A stretch of 64,000 nucleotides of DNA, from NCBI GenBank assembly GCA_019751945.1, contig JAIEMT010000045.1, positions 36,009 to 100,008 on the forward strand, in the 5' to 3' direction. Numbering within the stretch: position 1 is the first letter of the stretch; the number at the start of each line of letters is the position of its first letter. The notes beneath the pieces were generated by a model that made no database searches, was not told the DNA's origin, and worked only from the letters and a program-made list of their open reading frames with translations. Below, one piece after another: positions 25,195-34,212 of this stretch. The position numbers and the translations under genes are program-made. Source of the DNA: a bacterium. Its GTDB lineage: Bacteria; Bdellovibrionota; UBA1018.

Positions 25195-26550
25195 TCAGGG
25201 GTATTTCTTGTCAATGGGGGGACGCAAAGAATTTAGTCCTCTTTTCTCCAGTTCTTTTAACAGAGTGAGTTCGTCCGAATCGTGAGGTGGTTTACAAAAA
25301 CGCGCCGAGTCAATATTTGCAGAGACGAGCTTTGGGAGGTCATATCGCGGATTTTTGAAATCAAACAAATCCAGCATGGCATCGGCGTTAGCGTCTCGAA
25401 ATGTCAGGGCAGGCAGGTTGTGAGTCGTCTGAATAAATCTCAAAATCGAGGTGTGATCGTACGTCACGTGTGAAACGAAGTGCCGTTTCACGTAAGGCGA
25501 CACTGCAATAAAGGGAACTCGAAATCCCAGTCGGTCGAAAACTCCCGGCTCCGAATTCGATTTCAACATTGGAGGAATCGCGTCCGGCACACAAGCTTCG
25601 GGAGGAGGAACGTGGTCCGCAAATCCTCCGTTCTCGTCATAAGTAAAAAACAGTACCGAGTTTTTCCAATACGAACTATTTAAGAGCGCAAGCACTCGGT
25701 CTGCTACCCACTTCTGTCCCACTTGAATGTTGGCGTTCGGGTGTTCATCTTCATTTTCCATCAGTGAATCGATGAAGACGACCTGAGGCAAGGTTCCATT
25801 CGCGAGATCTTTTTCGAAGTCCGAAATTTTTTGCATCTTCTGGATGTTGGCGTGAAGCATGGGTTGAAATAGCGCCGTGTAGCCGATGAGCTTGTTGTCG
25901 GAATAATATTTCCAACTCACACCGTGCTTGGTCATCAAATCAAAAATCGTGGGCTGCGCAAACTCGGAGGTGTTTTTCGGAATGTCATTCGCGATGTGAC
26001 CAAAAGAAGTGCCTGCAAAAAGATACATGCGATTGGGAATGGTTTGAGTGAGCGACGAACAGAAGTACCGATCCGCTGTCGCGAATTCATTAGCGAGGGA
26101 GTAGTAAAAAGGAAGATCGGTGTGATCGAAGTAGCCAATTGCGCGCTTTCCATTTTCTAGCAAGAATCGATCGTTCTTACCCTGGTTCCACATGCGGTGC
26201 TGCGGGTCCCACTCGTGGCCGACGTCATCGATGCAGAGCTCTGTCTCATGGTAGGGAGCGGCCGGTTTATCGTGTTCATCGGGATAGGTGAGAGCGTCGG
26301 TGATTCCATCAATCGCGCTCCCATAAAACTGCGGGAGCGTCAGTTTGCCGAGATACTGATCGAAGCTGTGGTTCTCTTGCATGATGACCACAATGTGTTC
26401 GATGGGAATATTCGGATTCTTCGTGCCGGGCGTGGTGGCTGGATTGGGAAGCGCTCCGGGCTGCGCTGTGCAAACCGGTGCCGCTTGCGCAGCTCGTGCA
26501 AAAAATAAAATGCTAACGAGCGCAATGCTGGTGATTCGGATTCTATTCAT
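25195..26550 (-). CDS. Secreted phosphoesterase (AcpA / phospholipase C-like)
   Basis: 451 aa with a signal peptide (ALVSILFFARAAQA). It belongs to the PF04185-type phosphoesterases: VVIMQENHSFDQYLG at about residue 55 holds the metal/nucleophile region, FFTYDENGGFADHVPPP is the second conserved block, and later SPYVKRHFVSHVTYDHTSILRFIQ the C-terminal His cluster. Known members are acid phosphatases and phospholipases C. The exact substrate cannot be read from the sequence. It ends 76 bp before the Gly/Trp-rich protein start. Confidence 0.9.
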   Translation of the reverse strand: MNRIRITSIALVSILFFARAAQAAPVCTAQPGALPNPATTPGTKNPNIPIEHIVVIMQENHSFDQYLGKLTLPQFYGSAIDGITDALTYPDEHDKPAAPYHETELCIDDVGHEWDPQHRMWNQGKNDRFLLENGKRAIGYFDHTDLPFYYSLANEFATADRYFCSSLTQTIPNRMYLFAGTSFGHIANDIPKNTSEFAQPTIFDLMTKHGVSWKYYSDNKLIGYTALFQPMLHANIQKMQKISDFEKDLANGTLPQVVFIDSLMENEDEHPNANIQVGQKWVADRVLALLNSSYWKNSVLFFTYDENGGFADHVPPPEACVPDAIPPMLKSNSEPGVFDRLGFRVPFIAVSPYVKRHFVSHVTYDHTSILRFIQTTHNLPALTFRDANADAMLDLFDFKNPRYDLPKLVSANIDSARFCKPPHDSDELTLLKELEKRGLNSLRPPIDKKYP

Positions 26551-26602
26551 GATGCCCCCTCGACTGGGGGCCTATTACATGGAGGGGGTGCTAGAAACAA
26601 TA

Positions 26603-26633
26603 AAGGACTTGAAGGAGAACCCTTCAAGTCCTT
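26603..26633 (-). terminator. Terminator of the ygfZ-to-add operon
   Basis: Perfect 13-bp stem AAGGACTTGAAGG (26603-26615) with CCTTCAAGTCCTT (26621-26633) and a 5-nt loop. On the minus strand it is followed by TATTGTTTCTAG. It lies downstream of the small membrane protein and before the promoter of the phosphoesterase gene. Confidence 0.75.
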
Positions 26634-26695
26634 TACCGCCACGAAACCCCATGAGTGTGTGGGGGGGGGAAGTATGGAGCCCCGTGGATGAAAAA

Positions 26696-26836
26696 TTAAT
26701 TTTCAAAGCTTGGGTAAGAAATAGACCAGAAAATGGCCAAGAGCAACAAGAAAATCGGAAAAAAACCGACAATAATGCATCTTGATAGTTTCTTGAAGAA
26801 GGGCTCCTGGGGCCGGTTTGTGGTGATTTTTTGCAT
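26696..26836 (-). CDS. Small single-span membrane protein (46 aa)
   Basis: Short frame 14 bp downstream of the adenosine deaminase stop. The product begins MQKITTNRPQEPFFKKLS and then has one hydrophobic helix (residues 21-39) and ends YPSFEN. A basic N-terminus followed by a helix gives N-in topology. The ribosome site is weak, so this rests on the clean hydrophobic profile and operon position. A 9-G run at 26661-26669 lies just downstream. Confidence 0.4.
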   Translation of the reverse strand: MQKITTNRPQEPFFKKLSRCIIVGFFPIFLLLLAIFWSISYPSFEN

Positions 26837-26850
26837 GAGAAAACAGGGAC

Positions 26851-27801
26851 TTAGGAATTCAGGAAACTAAAGCGAAATGCATGGTCATCGGTCATTTGAA
26901 TCTCAGCTTCTGACATTCCCATACGCGTTCGACAGAGATTCTTTTCATGAGGAAGGGTGACTCCGAAGACCCCCGGATCATCCGTGTTGATGCAAACCGG
27001 AATTCCCGCGCGCAATACTTTTGGCAATGGATGTTCTTCGATTTGCTTAACGGCCTGCGTGATCCAATTGCTGGTGGGGCACATTTCCAAACAGATCTGT
27101 CGTCGTTGAAGCTCCTGCAAAAGTTTCGGATCTTGAACGCAGGAAATTCCGTGGCCAATTCTTCGAGCGCCTAAGTATTCAATCGCTGCCCAAATATTCT
27201 CTGGCCCCGCACCTTCTCCTGCATGCACCGTGATGGGAGCTCCCGCTTTAACCGCAGGACGAAAGGCTTCTTCAAAAAGTTTGCAAGGAAATCCCGCTTC
27301 ATTGCCAGCTAGGTCTAAAGCGACAAAGCGATTTCTATTTTTCAAAAAGAAGTCGACGGTTTCAGCGACGGGTTCGGGTCCGTAGTCTCTTGAAGCAATG
27401 CAGATCAAGCCGACTTCGATGTCTGGGAATTTTTTTCGAGCGCGGGCAATTCCGTTTTCAAAAGAAGCGAGGGCCGCTTCCCAGGGCATGCCACTCGTTT
27501 CGCAAGCGAAAGACGGAGAGAAGCGAAGCTCCACTCGGCGGGTGCCTTCGTTGTAGCAGTCCTCTACGACTTCATAGGCCACTCGTTCGAGGGTCTCCGG
27601 TTTGTCTAAAACTTTTTGGAAGAGAGTGAAGGTGTCTAAGACTTCGGCCAGCGTGCGCATCGGGTCGCGCAGATAGACTTTTCGACCAAATTCTTCGAGC
27701 GAAGTACTGCTCCCCGTTTTGCCCTGCTTTTTTGCTAGCTCGAGCAAAGTGGTTAATCGAACCGAAACGTCGAGGTGACGGTGCAGCTCAGTTTGAGGCA
27801 T
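26851..27801 (-). CDS. add: Adenosine deaminase family protein
   Basis: Hydrolyses adenosine to inosine (adenine deaminase is an alternative within the family). 316 aa from the ATG at 27801, where family homology begins (MPQTELHRHLDVS, metal His pair); a start at 27834 is less likely. Other ligands: HAGEG (about 204) with catalytic Glu, RIGHGI, and NTDDPGVFG with the last metal Asp. Zinc-dependent, cytosolic, purine salvage. The ATG lies inside the end of fabI (14 bp overlap). Confidence 0.9.
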   Translation of the reverse strand: MPQTELHRHLDVSVRLTTLLELAKKQGKTGSSTSLEEFGRKVYLRDPMRTLAEVLDTFTLFQKVLDKPETLERVAYEVVEDCYNEGTRRVELRFSPSFACETSGMPWEAALASFENGIARARKKFPDIEVGLICIASRDYGPEPVAETVDFFLKNRNRFVALDLAGNEAGFPCKLFEEAFRPAVKAGAPITVHAGEGAGPENIWAAIEYLGARRIGHGISCVQDPKLLQELQRRQICLEMCPTSNWITQAVKQIEEHPLPKVLRAGIPVCINTDDPGVFGVTLPHEKNLCRTRMGMSEAEIQMTDDHAFRFSFLNS

Positions 27802-28594
27802 TGACGTCGATATTACCCATGATGTGAGCACCACTGTCTACGTACATGGTCGAGCCAGTGATGTGTTTGCCTCCGGGTCCGCAAAGGAATGCTGCAAGCG
27901 CGCCAACGTCGTCGCCCGTGATGTTCTCACGGAGCGGCGTTTTTTCAGCAGCTTGCGAGAGCATGTCGCGGAAATTTCGAATTCCAGCGGCTGATAGAGT
28001 TTTGATCGGGCCTGCCGAGATGGCGTTCACGCGAATTTTCTTCGGGCCTAGATCGTGCGCCAGGTAGCGAACAGAAGCCTCAAGCGCGGCTTTTGCAACT
28101 CCCATCACGTTATAGTTCTGCACGACTTTCTCGGCTCCATAATAAGAGAGCGTGATAATCGATCCATCGCGGCCTTCCATCAGCGCTTCCGCTTTTCCAG
28201 CGAGCGAGATGAGCGAGTAGCAGCTGACGTCGAGAGCGACGCGGAAACCTTCGCGGGTGGTGCGAACGAAGCGGCCATCGAGGTCTTCTTTGTTTGCAAA
28301 AGCCACGGAGTGAATCAAGTAGTCGATGTGTCCCCACTTGTTCTTCACTTTTTCAAAGAGAGCGTCGACTTGAGCATCGTCGGTGACGTTGCAGGGTTCG
28401 ATCAAACTGGCGCCAACGCTTTCGGCTAACGGGCGTACTCGTCGTTCCAGATTTTCACCCAGATAATTAAACCCAAGTTCGCAGCCGCCTTGAGCAAGAT
28501 GTTGAGCGATGAACCAACCGAGACTGCGCTCGTTGGCAACGCCGAAGATGAGACCCTTTTTCCCTTGAAATGGCTTGTAGTTTGAATCTGTCAT
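27788..28594 (-). CDS. fabI: Enoyl-[acyl-carrier-protein] reductase
   Basis: Last reduction of each fatty-acid elongation cycle, NAD(P)H-dependent, target of triclosan in other bacteria. 268 aa. It has the FabI nucleotide motif GVANERSLGWFIAQ, SVAFA, the catalytic Tyr and Lys in YYGAEKVVQNYNVMGVAKAALE (Tyr-x6-Lys) and GPIKTLSAAGI. Overlaps add and follows the large envelope protein gene by 15 bp. Confidence 0.96.
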   Translation of the reverse strand: MTDSNYKPFQGKKGLIFGVANERSLGWFIAQHLAQGGCELGFNYLGENLERRVRPLAESVGASLIEPCNVTDDAQVDALFEKVKNKWGHIDYLIHSVAFANKEDLDGRFVRTTREGFRVALDVSCYSLISLAGKAEALMEGRDGSIITLSYYGAEKVVQNYNVMGVAKAALEASVRYLAHDLGPKKIRVNAISAGPIKTLSAAGIRNFRDMLSQAAEKTPLRENITGDDVGALAAFLCGPGGKHITGSTMYVDSGAHIMGNIDVNASN

Positions 28595-28609
28595 GCTCTT
28601 TCTATAATC

Positions 28610-31561
28610 TTAAAGAGCCAGGCCCGCAAATGTGAAAAAGACCAGGTATTGATACTGCCCGCCAAAGTCCTGATTCAACCCGTCATGAAATTCGAGAGAG
28701 ATATCCCCGTCGAAGTAACCGAAGGCTCGGAGGGAGAGTTTCACCCCGGCGCCGACTGCCGGAAGAGTGAGGTGCGTGCTGGGAAAGTGGGTGACTTCAC
28801 CAAAGGTAAAGCCGGTGAGGGTTTTTAAGTAGAGCGGGAAGGTGCCGGGTCCTGTGTAAAATCGAGCTAACGGAAAGCGGAAGTCGGCCGAAGCCTGACC
28901 CACATACCGGGAAACGGTAGCAAGGCCGGGATAGCCGCGAGTATTGATTTCATCGAGCGGGCTATTGACCCCAAACAAACCCGGATTCAACGGATCAAAA
29001 GACTGATACTGGCGATTCTTCACCACCATGGCCGAATCCAAATAGGAAAAATCCAGGACCGAAGCAAATCCTGCTTTGATGTTGGGTGTGAGCACCGCAT
29101 GGTCTACCACGCGAATGTATTGGGAGTAGGAGAGAGCGGCTTTCCAAATCTGGGTGTCCCCATCTTGGTAAACGCGGCCTCCGACCTCCGTGGTAAAACC
29201 GCGTTCAGAACCGATGGCGAGCGGGGAGTTTTTGGCCGTCGAGAGAATCAAGCGGAGATCAAAATTGGGAACCTGTTTTGTCGTCGGGTACAAACTGATT
29301 CGAGTGGGATCGGTTCCAAAATACTGCACCTGTTCCACCCGGGCAGTAAGGATGGGGGTGAGGGAAGATCGTGTCCAGGTAATGGGGAGAGACGCACTGA
29401 ACGCTGCCTGCCATTTTCTGAAATAAGATTGGTCGTCTGGAAGGTAACCTGAAGTCGATTCGGCTGCTAAAAATGAAAAGGTCGGACCCCAGGAGCGGTT
29501 GTAATAAATCCCAGTGAAGTCGGGTTTTTTTACATCGAACCGATAGAAACCAGAAAAGAAGTACCGGTGGCGATCGATGGTATCAAAACCCGAGAGCTGA
29601 CCCCCGGCTCCTAAAGGATTGATCGTGCCCAAAGGCATCCAATAGCGCGGCCAGAAGTTAGGAAAAATATTGTAGCCATCTACTGGTAGAGCTGCGGAGC
29701 TGGTTCCGGCGGGGGTGGTGAGCTTCTCGGCCGATTCTGGCGCAGGCGGAGGATCGATCGACGCAGGTTGCGAACTCATCAACTCTACTTTTTCCCAGTT
29801 CCAACCATAGCCCGTGAGTCGGTTGGCGTAAGTTCCGCTCGGAGCAGAGACTGGTGTCAGTAAAGAGGTAGTGACGTTGGAGAGGGCATCGGGCAGCTGG
29901 CCTTCTTTAAATTTGTAAATATTGTTTGTGCCCGATTTGTCGGAGACGAAGAGCAGTTCTCCTTGAGGGGTGACTGTCGGGAATCGATTCAACCGGCCGT
30001 CGCTGATCAACGTTCGGGGTTTGAGCGTGGAGAGATCCAGCTCCATCAAGTCCTCGCCGACCTTTCCGTTGCGGTGGATGCTGTAAAAAACTTTTCGACC
30101 GTCGAGGCTGAATTTGGGAAGGAAGACGGCGTCGAAGAGCGGAACGTCGAGAACCTTTTGAACTTTTCCTAGAGAGTAGCGTTCGTCCGAATAAAGAATG
30201 GGAGCGATGGCCAGGCTGGTTTTTCCAGCTTCGGTGATCGTAAAGACCAGGCGCTTTCCGTCTCGAGAAACGTCAGGATCTTTGGCGCGATAGGTGCCAT
30301 CCAGCCACCGCAGACTGTCGCGAGCGATGTCGTAAACGCCGATCTCACTGAAGTGGTAGTACATTCCCTGCTTGCGAATATTGCTGAAAAAGATGGCCTT
30401 GGAATCGGGAGTGAAGGCCATCGACATGCCGCCGGAAGTCTCTTCCGTTCGGCGAATAGCGCCTGTCTTCAAATCTTTCAAATAGAGGTATTCGTCTTCA
30501 TCCAGCGTGCCGTAGCGATAGGCCATCCACCTGCCGTCTGGAGAATAGGCGACGCTGATCGGTCGGAGAGAGTTTTTCAAAACCGCTTCAGTCTGCGTCA
30601 GAGGAGCCGATTTGATTTTCTTCAAATCCGCTTCCACTCGAACCTGACTTTCGTTCAGCCACTCGTCCCAGTATTGGAACCAGTTCTTCCCCGAAATATT
30701 TTCGAGGTTGCCGTTCACGAAGAGGGGAATGCGTCGGCCCGATCGGTAGGACAGGATGCCCAAGGCATCTTCACCCGAGGCGACTTGTTCTTCATTGTCG
30801 GCACTGCGTTTGGGTTTGTTTCGAAAGTCTTTCGAAATCTGATTCATGAGCTGATAACCCATGAAGTAGTCCAGGTTCCCTTGTGGGAAGTAAGGGAAGT
30901 TGCCGCCCATCCGGTCGATGGAAATTTTTTGAGGGGAAGGGCGATCAAAGCGTCCCGATTCGATGAAGGCTCGGAGCATGCCCTCGTATTCGGAACTTCG
31001 TCCGCGGCCGCTCTTCGTGTAGCGAGTTTCCATGTAGACGGCCATGCCTTCGGTCATCCAGCGATTCCAAAGAATGTTGGGCAACATGGCATCACCAAAG
31101 ATCGTTCGGACTGTTCCAGTGATCCAACCATGGGTGGTGTCTAAGTTTAAAAGGTGCGTGTACTCGTGGCGAATTAAAAGTCTCAGCCAGTCATCATAAT
31201 CCGAGAGGCCTGACCAATTGTCCGGTGGAGTAACGAAGAGAGTAATCCCCATTCGGAGGGTCGGTGTGGTCAAACCATTCGCGCTGTCGACATTGTCGAT
31301 CACCACCATGTCGGTTTTGGTTCGTGGCGTCCAACGGAACACCGGGGAGAGCAGTTCGTGGGCTTCTTCCGAGTAGCGTGCAACTTTCTGTGCGATGGGT
31401 TCGAGCTCTATCGGAAATACGATTCGAAAGTGCGAGGTCTCAATGAGCTTCCAATTCCAGTAGGGCGAGTAGCCCATGGCATCGCCTAAGATGGCTGGAG
31501 CGGGCGGCGAATAAATCAATAGCCCCGATATCACGAGCAGGAAGACTTTAAGATTTCGCAT
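28610..31561 (-). CDS. Secreted metalloprotease-like / beta-propeller / outer-membrane barrel protein
   Basis: 983 aa with a signal peptide ending PPAPA. Three parts: a gluzincin-type peptidase domain (about 35-270) with zinc motif HEYTH (132-136) and likely third ligand Glu171 in TEGMAVYME; a WD40/TolB-like propeller (about 330-600) made of PDGRWMAYR, PDSKAIFFS, DGKRLVFT, DGRKVFYS and GELLFVSDKSG repeats; and a C-terminal region (about 650-983) of alternating strands ending FTFAGLAL, typical of a surface-antigen barrel. So the enzyme domain would be held in the periplasm or surface by a barrel. The family is not characterised as far as I know. Confidence 0.8.
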   Translation of the reverse strand: MRNLKVFLLVISGLLIYSPPAPAILGDAMGYSPYWNWKLIETSHFRIVFPIELEPIAQKVARYSEEAHELLSPVFRWTPRTKTDMVVIDNVDSANGLTTPTLRMGITLFVTPPDNWSGLSDYDDWLRLLIRHEYTHLLNLDTTHGWITGTVRTIFGDAMLPNILWNRWMTEGMAVYMETRYTKSGRGRSSEYEGMLRAFIESGRFDRPSPQKISIDRMGGNFPYFPQGNLDYFMGYQLMNQISKDFRNKPKRSADNEEQVASGEDALGILSYRSGRRIPLFVNGNLENISGKNWFQYWDEWLNESQVRVEADLKKIKSAPLTQTEAVLKNSLRPISVAYSPDGRWMAYRYGTLDEDEYLYLKDLKTGAIRRTEETSGGMSMAFTPDSKAIFFSNIRKQGMYYHFSEIGVYDIARDSLRWLDGTYRAKDPDVSRDGKRLVFTITEAGKTSLAIAPILYSDERYSLGKVQKVLDVPLFDAVFLPKFSLDGRKVFYSIHRNGKVGEDLMELDLSTLKPRTLISDGRLNRFPTVTPQGELLFVSDKSGTNNIYKFKEGQLPDALSNVTTSLLTPVSAPSGTYANRLTGYGWNWEKVELMSSQPASIDPPPAPESAEKLTTPAGTSSAALPVDGYNIFPNFWPRYWMPLGTINPLGAGGQLSGFDTIDRHRYFFSGFYRFDVKKPDFTGIYYNRSWGPTFSFLAAESTSGYLPDDQSYFRKWQAAFSASLPITWTRSSLTPILTARVEQVQYFGTDPTRISLYPTTKQVPNFDLRLILSTAKNSPLAIGSERGFTTEVGGRVYQDGDTQIWKAALSYSQYIRVVDHAVLTPNIKAGFASVLDFSYLDSAMVVKNRQYQSFDPLNPGLFGVNSPLDEINTRGYPGLATVSRYVGQASADFRFPLARFYTGPGTFPLYLKTLTGFTFGEVTHFPSTHLTLPAVGAGVKLSLRAFGYFDGDISLEFHDGLNQDFGGQYQYLVFFTFAGLAL

Positions 31562-32381
31562 AGGGCGCTACTTTGAGAACGGTACCCGAAGTCGTCGTTC
31601 CCAAGATCTGAAGCTGCTTTCCTTCCTGAGCCTGAGTTTTTCGAACCAGTGCCAATGCCAAACCCGTCTTTAAACTCACCGACGTGAGTTTTCCAGCCCC
31701 ATCGGCTAGTTCTGTTCCTGCTTGGGCGGGACCGGAGAGCTGGAGTTGCACCAGTCGGCGTGCCGGGGCGCCAATGGCCACGATCTTTTCGATAATTTCT
31801 TGGCCGGGGTAACAGCCCTTTTGATCCGCGACGGCGTCGATTAATCCCAATTCGAGAGGGTTCGACTGGGCATCGATTTCAAACCCGGGACGGGGCCGGA
31901 GGGCAGCAATGCGCCAGCTTTCCAAAAGGTCGAGGTCGGCACGAACCCAGTCTGATGCCGGAGCAGGAGCATCCCACAGAGTCGTCCAGGGACGGCCGTA
32001 ATCGCGCGACCCATGGTTCAATGGCTCTGCTGGGGATCCAAACACCCAAAGGCCCCGAGGAGTGGGGGTGGTGAGTTTCATCTTCTCAGCAAAGGTAAAC
32101 TGATCAATCACACCCAAGAACTCTTTAAAGAGGCGATCTTCGGGTCCCCCTTCCATTTCGAAGAGGAATTCGTTTTGTCCCAGGCACCAGAGCCAGAAAT
32201 AAGCTCGAAAACGTCCCTGAGCATCCAAAATACAGGCGGGAGTCCCCTGGGCGACGGCCAGATTTTTTACATCAACAGAGGTGATTCGGTTCAGGAAATC
32301 GCGGGCGTCGGGCCCCTCTAAACGAGCTTGCCGCCAGCTGAGGGCCTGATTGGGCTCGAAATAATGAATGGGGTCCTGCAT
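31548..32381 (-). CDS. ygfZ: YgfZ/GcvT-domain folate-binding protein
   Basis: 277 aa. The diagnostic K-G-C-Y-P-G-Q-E signature is present with conserved Cys190. YgfZ uses tetrahydrofolate in repair or maturation of some iron-sulphur enzymes such as MiaB. It lacks the C-terminal extent of GcvT, so it is not an aminomethyltransferase. It leads the minus-strand operon that continues to the 983-aa protein (14 bp overlap), fabI and add. Confidence 0.93.
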   Translation of the reverse strand: MQDPIHYFEPNQALSWRQARLEGPDARDFLNRITSVDVKNLAVAQGTPACILDAQGRFRAYFWLWCLGQNEFLFEMEGGPEDRLFKEFLGVIDQFTFAEKMKLTTPTPRGLWVFGSPAEPLNHGSRDYGRPWTTLWDAPAPASDWVRADLDLLESWRIAALRPRPGFEIDAQSNPLELGLIDAVADQKGCYPGQEIIEKIVAIGAPARRLVQLQLSGPAQAGTELADGAGKLTSVSLKTGLALALVRKTQAQEGKQLQILGTTTSGTVLKVAPYAKS

Positions 32382-32432
32382 GGGACCGGAGTATGACTTG
32401 AATCGTGTTGTCAGGCAAGTTAGTTAGACAGC

Positions 32433-33443
32433 ATGAAAAAGGAAGTTTTCGCCAAAGATTTAAAAGAAAAGGCGCCCGTTTCGACCGCATTTTTAATCAA
32501 ACAAGCCACTGTCGGAGTCGATAAAAACGGCAAGCCCTATATGAACCTCACCCTGATGGACAAGACCGGGGAAGTCGATGGTCGTATCTGGGAAGAAGTG
32601 CAGCAATACGCCGGCCAAGCTGTGCGCGATGCTTTTGTTTGGGTGGAGGGGCGCTGCCAAGTTTACCAAGGTCGCAGGCAAGTGGTGATCGGCAAGCTTC
32701 AGGTGTTGCGCGAAGACGAAATCGACCCCAAAGATTTTATTTTAGAAAGTACCGTGGATCCCGAAGCTCTCTACGCGCAGCTCAAGGGCTACATTCAATC
32801 CATGTCCGATCCCTATTATAAGGCGTTGGCAGAATCGATTTTGGTTGAAGACACGGAAGTGGTGAGTCTCTATAAGCGCGCTCCGGCTGCGAAGAGCGTG
32901 CATCACGCTTACAAAACAGGATTGTTGGAGCACGTGGTTTCGATCACGGGAATCTTGGACGCTCTTTCAAAACACTACGGGAAAATCTTAGATCGCGACC
33001 TTCTTTTCTTGGGTGGATTTCTGCACGACATCGGCAAGCTTTGGGAATTGAGTTACGAGCGAGTCACCGACTACACGACGGAAGGTCGGCTGATCGGCCA
33101 TCTGGTGATGGGTTCCGAGCTCGTGGAAAAGAAAGTTCAGTGGTTGGAATCTCAGCCAGGTCGTTTGCCGGGAAAATTTCCGGATGAGAAGCGCCTGCTC
33201 GTGAAGCACGTCATTCTCTCTCATCATGGCCAATTGGAATACGGCTCGCCGAAGCGTCCCAAGTGTCTTGAGGCGTTGATTGTTCATTATATTGATGATC
33301 TCGATTCCAAGATCAATGCGATTAAAGTTTTCACCGAGCAGGATCAAACTCCTGGGGAGTGGACGGGACTGAATCGGATGTACGAGAGATTTTTCTTTAA
33401 GCCTGAATGGGCTCGGAAATCTAACTCGGAAGCGGGAGCTTAA
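32433..33443 (+). CDS. YhaM-like 3'-5' exoribonuclease (OB-fold plus HD)
   Basis: 336 aa. The N-terminal OB-fold (about 10-100, with YMNLTLMDKTGEVDGRIWE) binds nucleic acid. The HD domain follows with HHAYKTGLLEHVV (His ligands), FLHDIGKLWEL (HD pair) and VKHVILSHHGQLEYGSP. YhaM of Bacillus degrades short RNA and ssDNA; presence in a Gram-negative organism of this type is not unusual. The last 23 bp overlap the opposing tatD-like gene. Cytosolic. Confidence 0.9.
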   Translation: MKKEVFAKDLKEKAPVSTAFLIKQATVGVDKNGKPYMNLTLMDKTGEVDGRIWEEVQQYAGQAVRDAFVWVEGRCQVYQGRRQVVIGKLQVLREDEIDPKDFILESTVDPEALYAQLKGYIQSMSDPYYKALAESILVEDTEVVSLYKRAPAAKSVHHAYKTGLLEHVVSITGILDALSKHYGKILDRDLLFLGGFLHDIGKLWELSYERVTDYTTEGRLIGHLVMGSELVEKKVQWLESQPGRLPGKFPDEKRLLVKHVILSHHGQLEYGSPKRPKCLEALIVHYIDDLDSKINAIKVFTEQDQTPGEWTGLNRMYERFFFKPEWARKSNSEAGA

Positions 33444-34212
33444 ACGCCTTCCGCGTATTTTCTCGGGTGGCGTCAGCGATTTCTTCGAAGCTCACACCCT
33501 TGAGTTCTGCGAGCTTTAACGCCGTCATCTTCACCATGCTGGGTTCACATTTTTTTCCGCGATAGGGAACGGGAGCTAAGAACGGTGAATCGGTTTCGAC
33601 TAAAATTTTATCCATTCCAAAGGCTTTTGCCGAAGCTTGAAGATCCGTCGCATTCTTGAAAGTCAAAATTCCTGAAAATGAAATATAAAATCCGGCGTCG
33701 ATGCAAGCTTGTCCAAACTGCTGCGTGCCTGTGAAGCAATGAATGATGCCGGGCGTGCTCTTCGCTTTTTTTGCATAGGACTGGAGAGCGGGAAGTAAAT
33801 CTGCTTCTGCATCGCGACTGTGAATGACTACTGGAAGCTCTAAATCCAGCGCGAGGTCCAGCTGCTGCTGAAGCGCGTGGATCTGTTCGTCCTTGGTGGA
33901 GTGGTTGTAATAATAGTCGAGACCGATCTCGCCGATGGCCACGCACTTCGGGTGCTCGGCTTTGGTTTTAAGTAAGGCCAAATGCTCGGGCTTCAGGGTG
34001 CTGGATTCGTGGGGGTGCAATCCAATCGTGTGAAAGATATTCGGGTGATGTTCGGAAAAGAGGGGCACTTGATCTAGGCGCTCGAGGTCGGTGGAGACAT
34101 TGATCATCTGCACCACCCCATTGGCAGCTGCTTCGCGAATCAGATCGTCAGCCGTTTTGGGAGAGTAGTCGAAGTTCAAATGGCAATGGCTGTCGATCAG
34201 CTCACCCGCCAT
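33421..34212 (-). CDS. tatD: TatD-family metal-dependent DNase
   Basis: 263 aa. Starts MAGELIDSHCHLNF with the metal HxH, then conserved HPHES, CVAIGEIGLDYYYN with a metal Glu, VVIHSRDAEAD, and a C-terminal VETDSPFLAPVP with the last Asp. TatD enzymes are 3'-5' exonucleases acting on DNA; YcfH-type relatives are likely orthologues. Overlaps the upstream VKOR-DsbA gene by 11 bp, so they are co-transcribed. Confidence 0.94.
   Translation of the reverse strand: MAGELIDSHCHLNFDYSPKTADDLIREAAANGVVQMINVSTDLERLDQVPLFSEHHPNIFHTIGLHPHESSTLKPEHLALLKTKAEHPKCVAIGEIGLDYYYNHSTKDEQIHALQQQLDLALDLELPVVIHSRDAEADLLPALQSYAKKAKSTPGIIHCFTGTQQFGQACIDAGFYISFSGILTFKNATDLQASAKAFGMDKILVETDSPFLAPVPYRGKKCEPSMVKMTALKLAELKGVSFEEIADATRENTRKAFKLPLPS

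Noticed and set aside
26661..26669. Nine-G tract as a phase-variation switch
   Set aside because: It is downstream of the small membrane protein and before the terminator, not in a coding sequence or a recognisable promoter, so a switch effect has no target.
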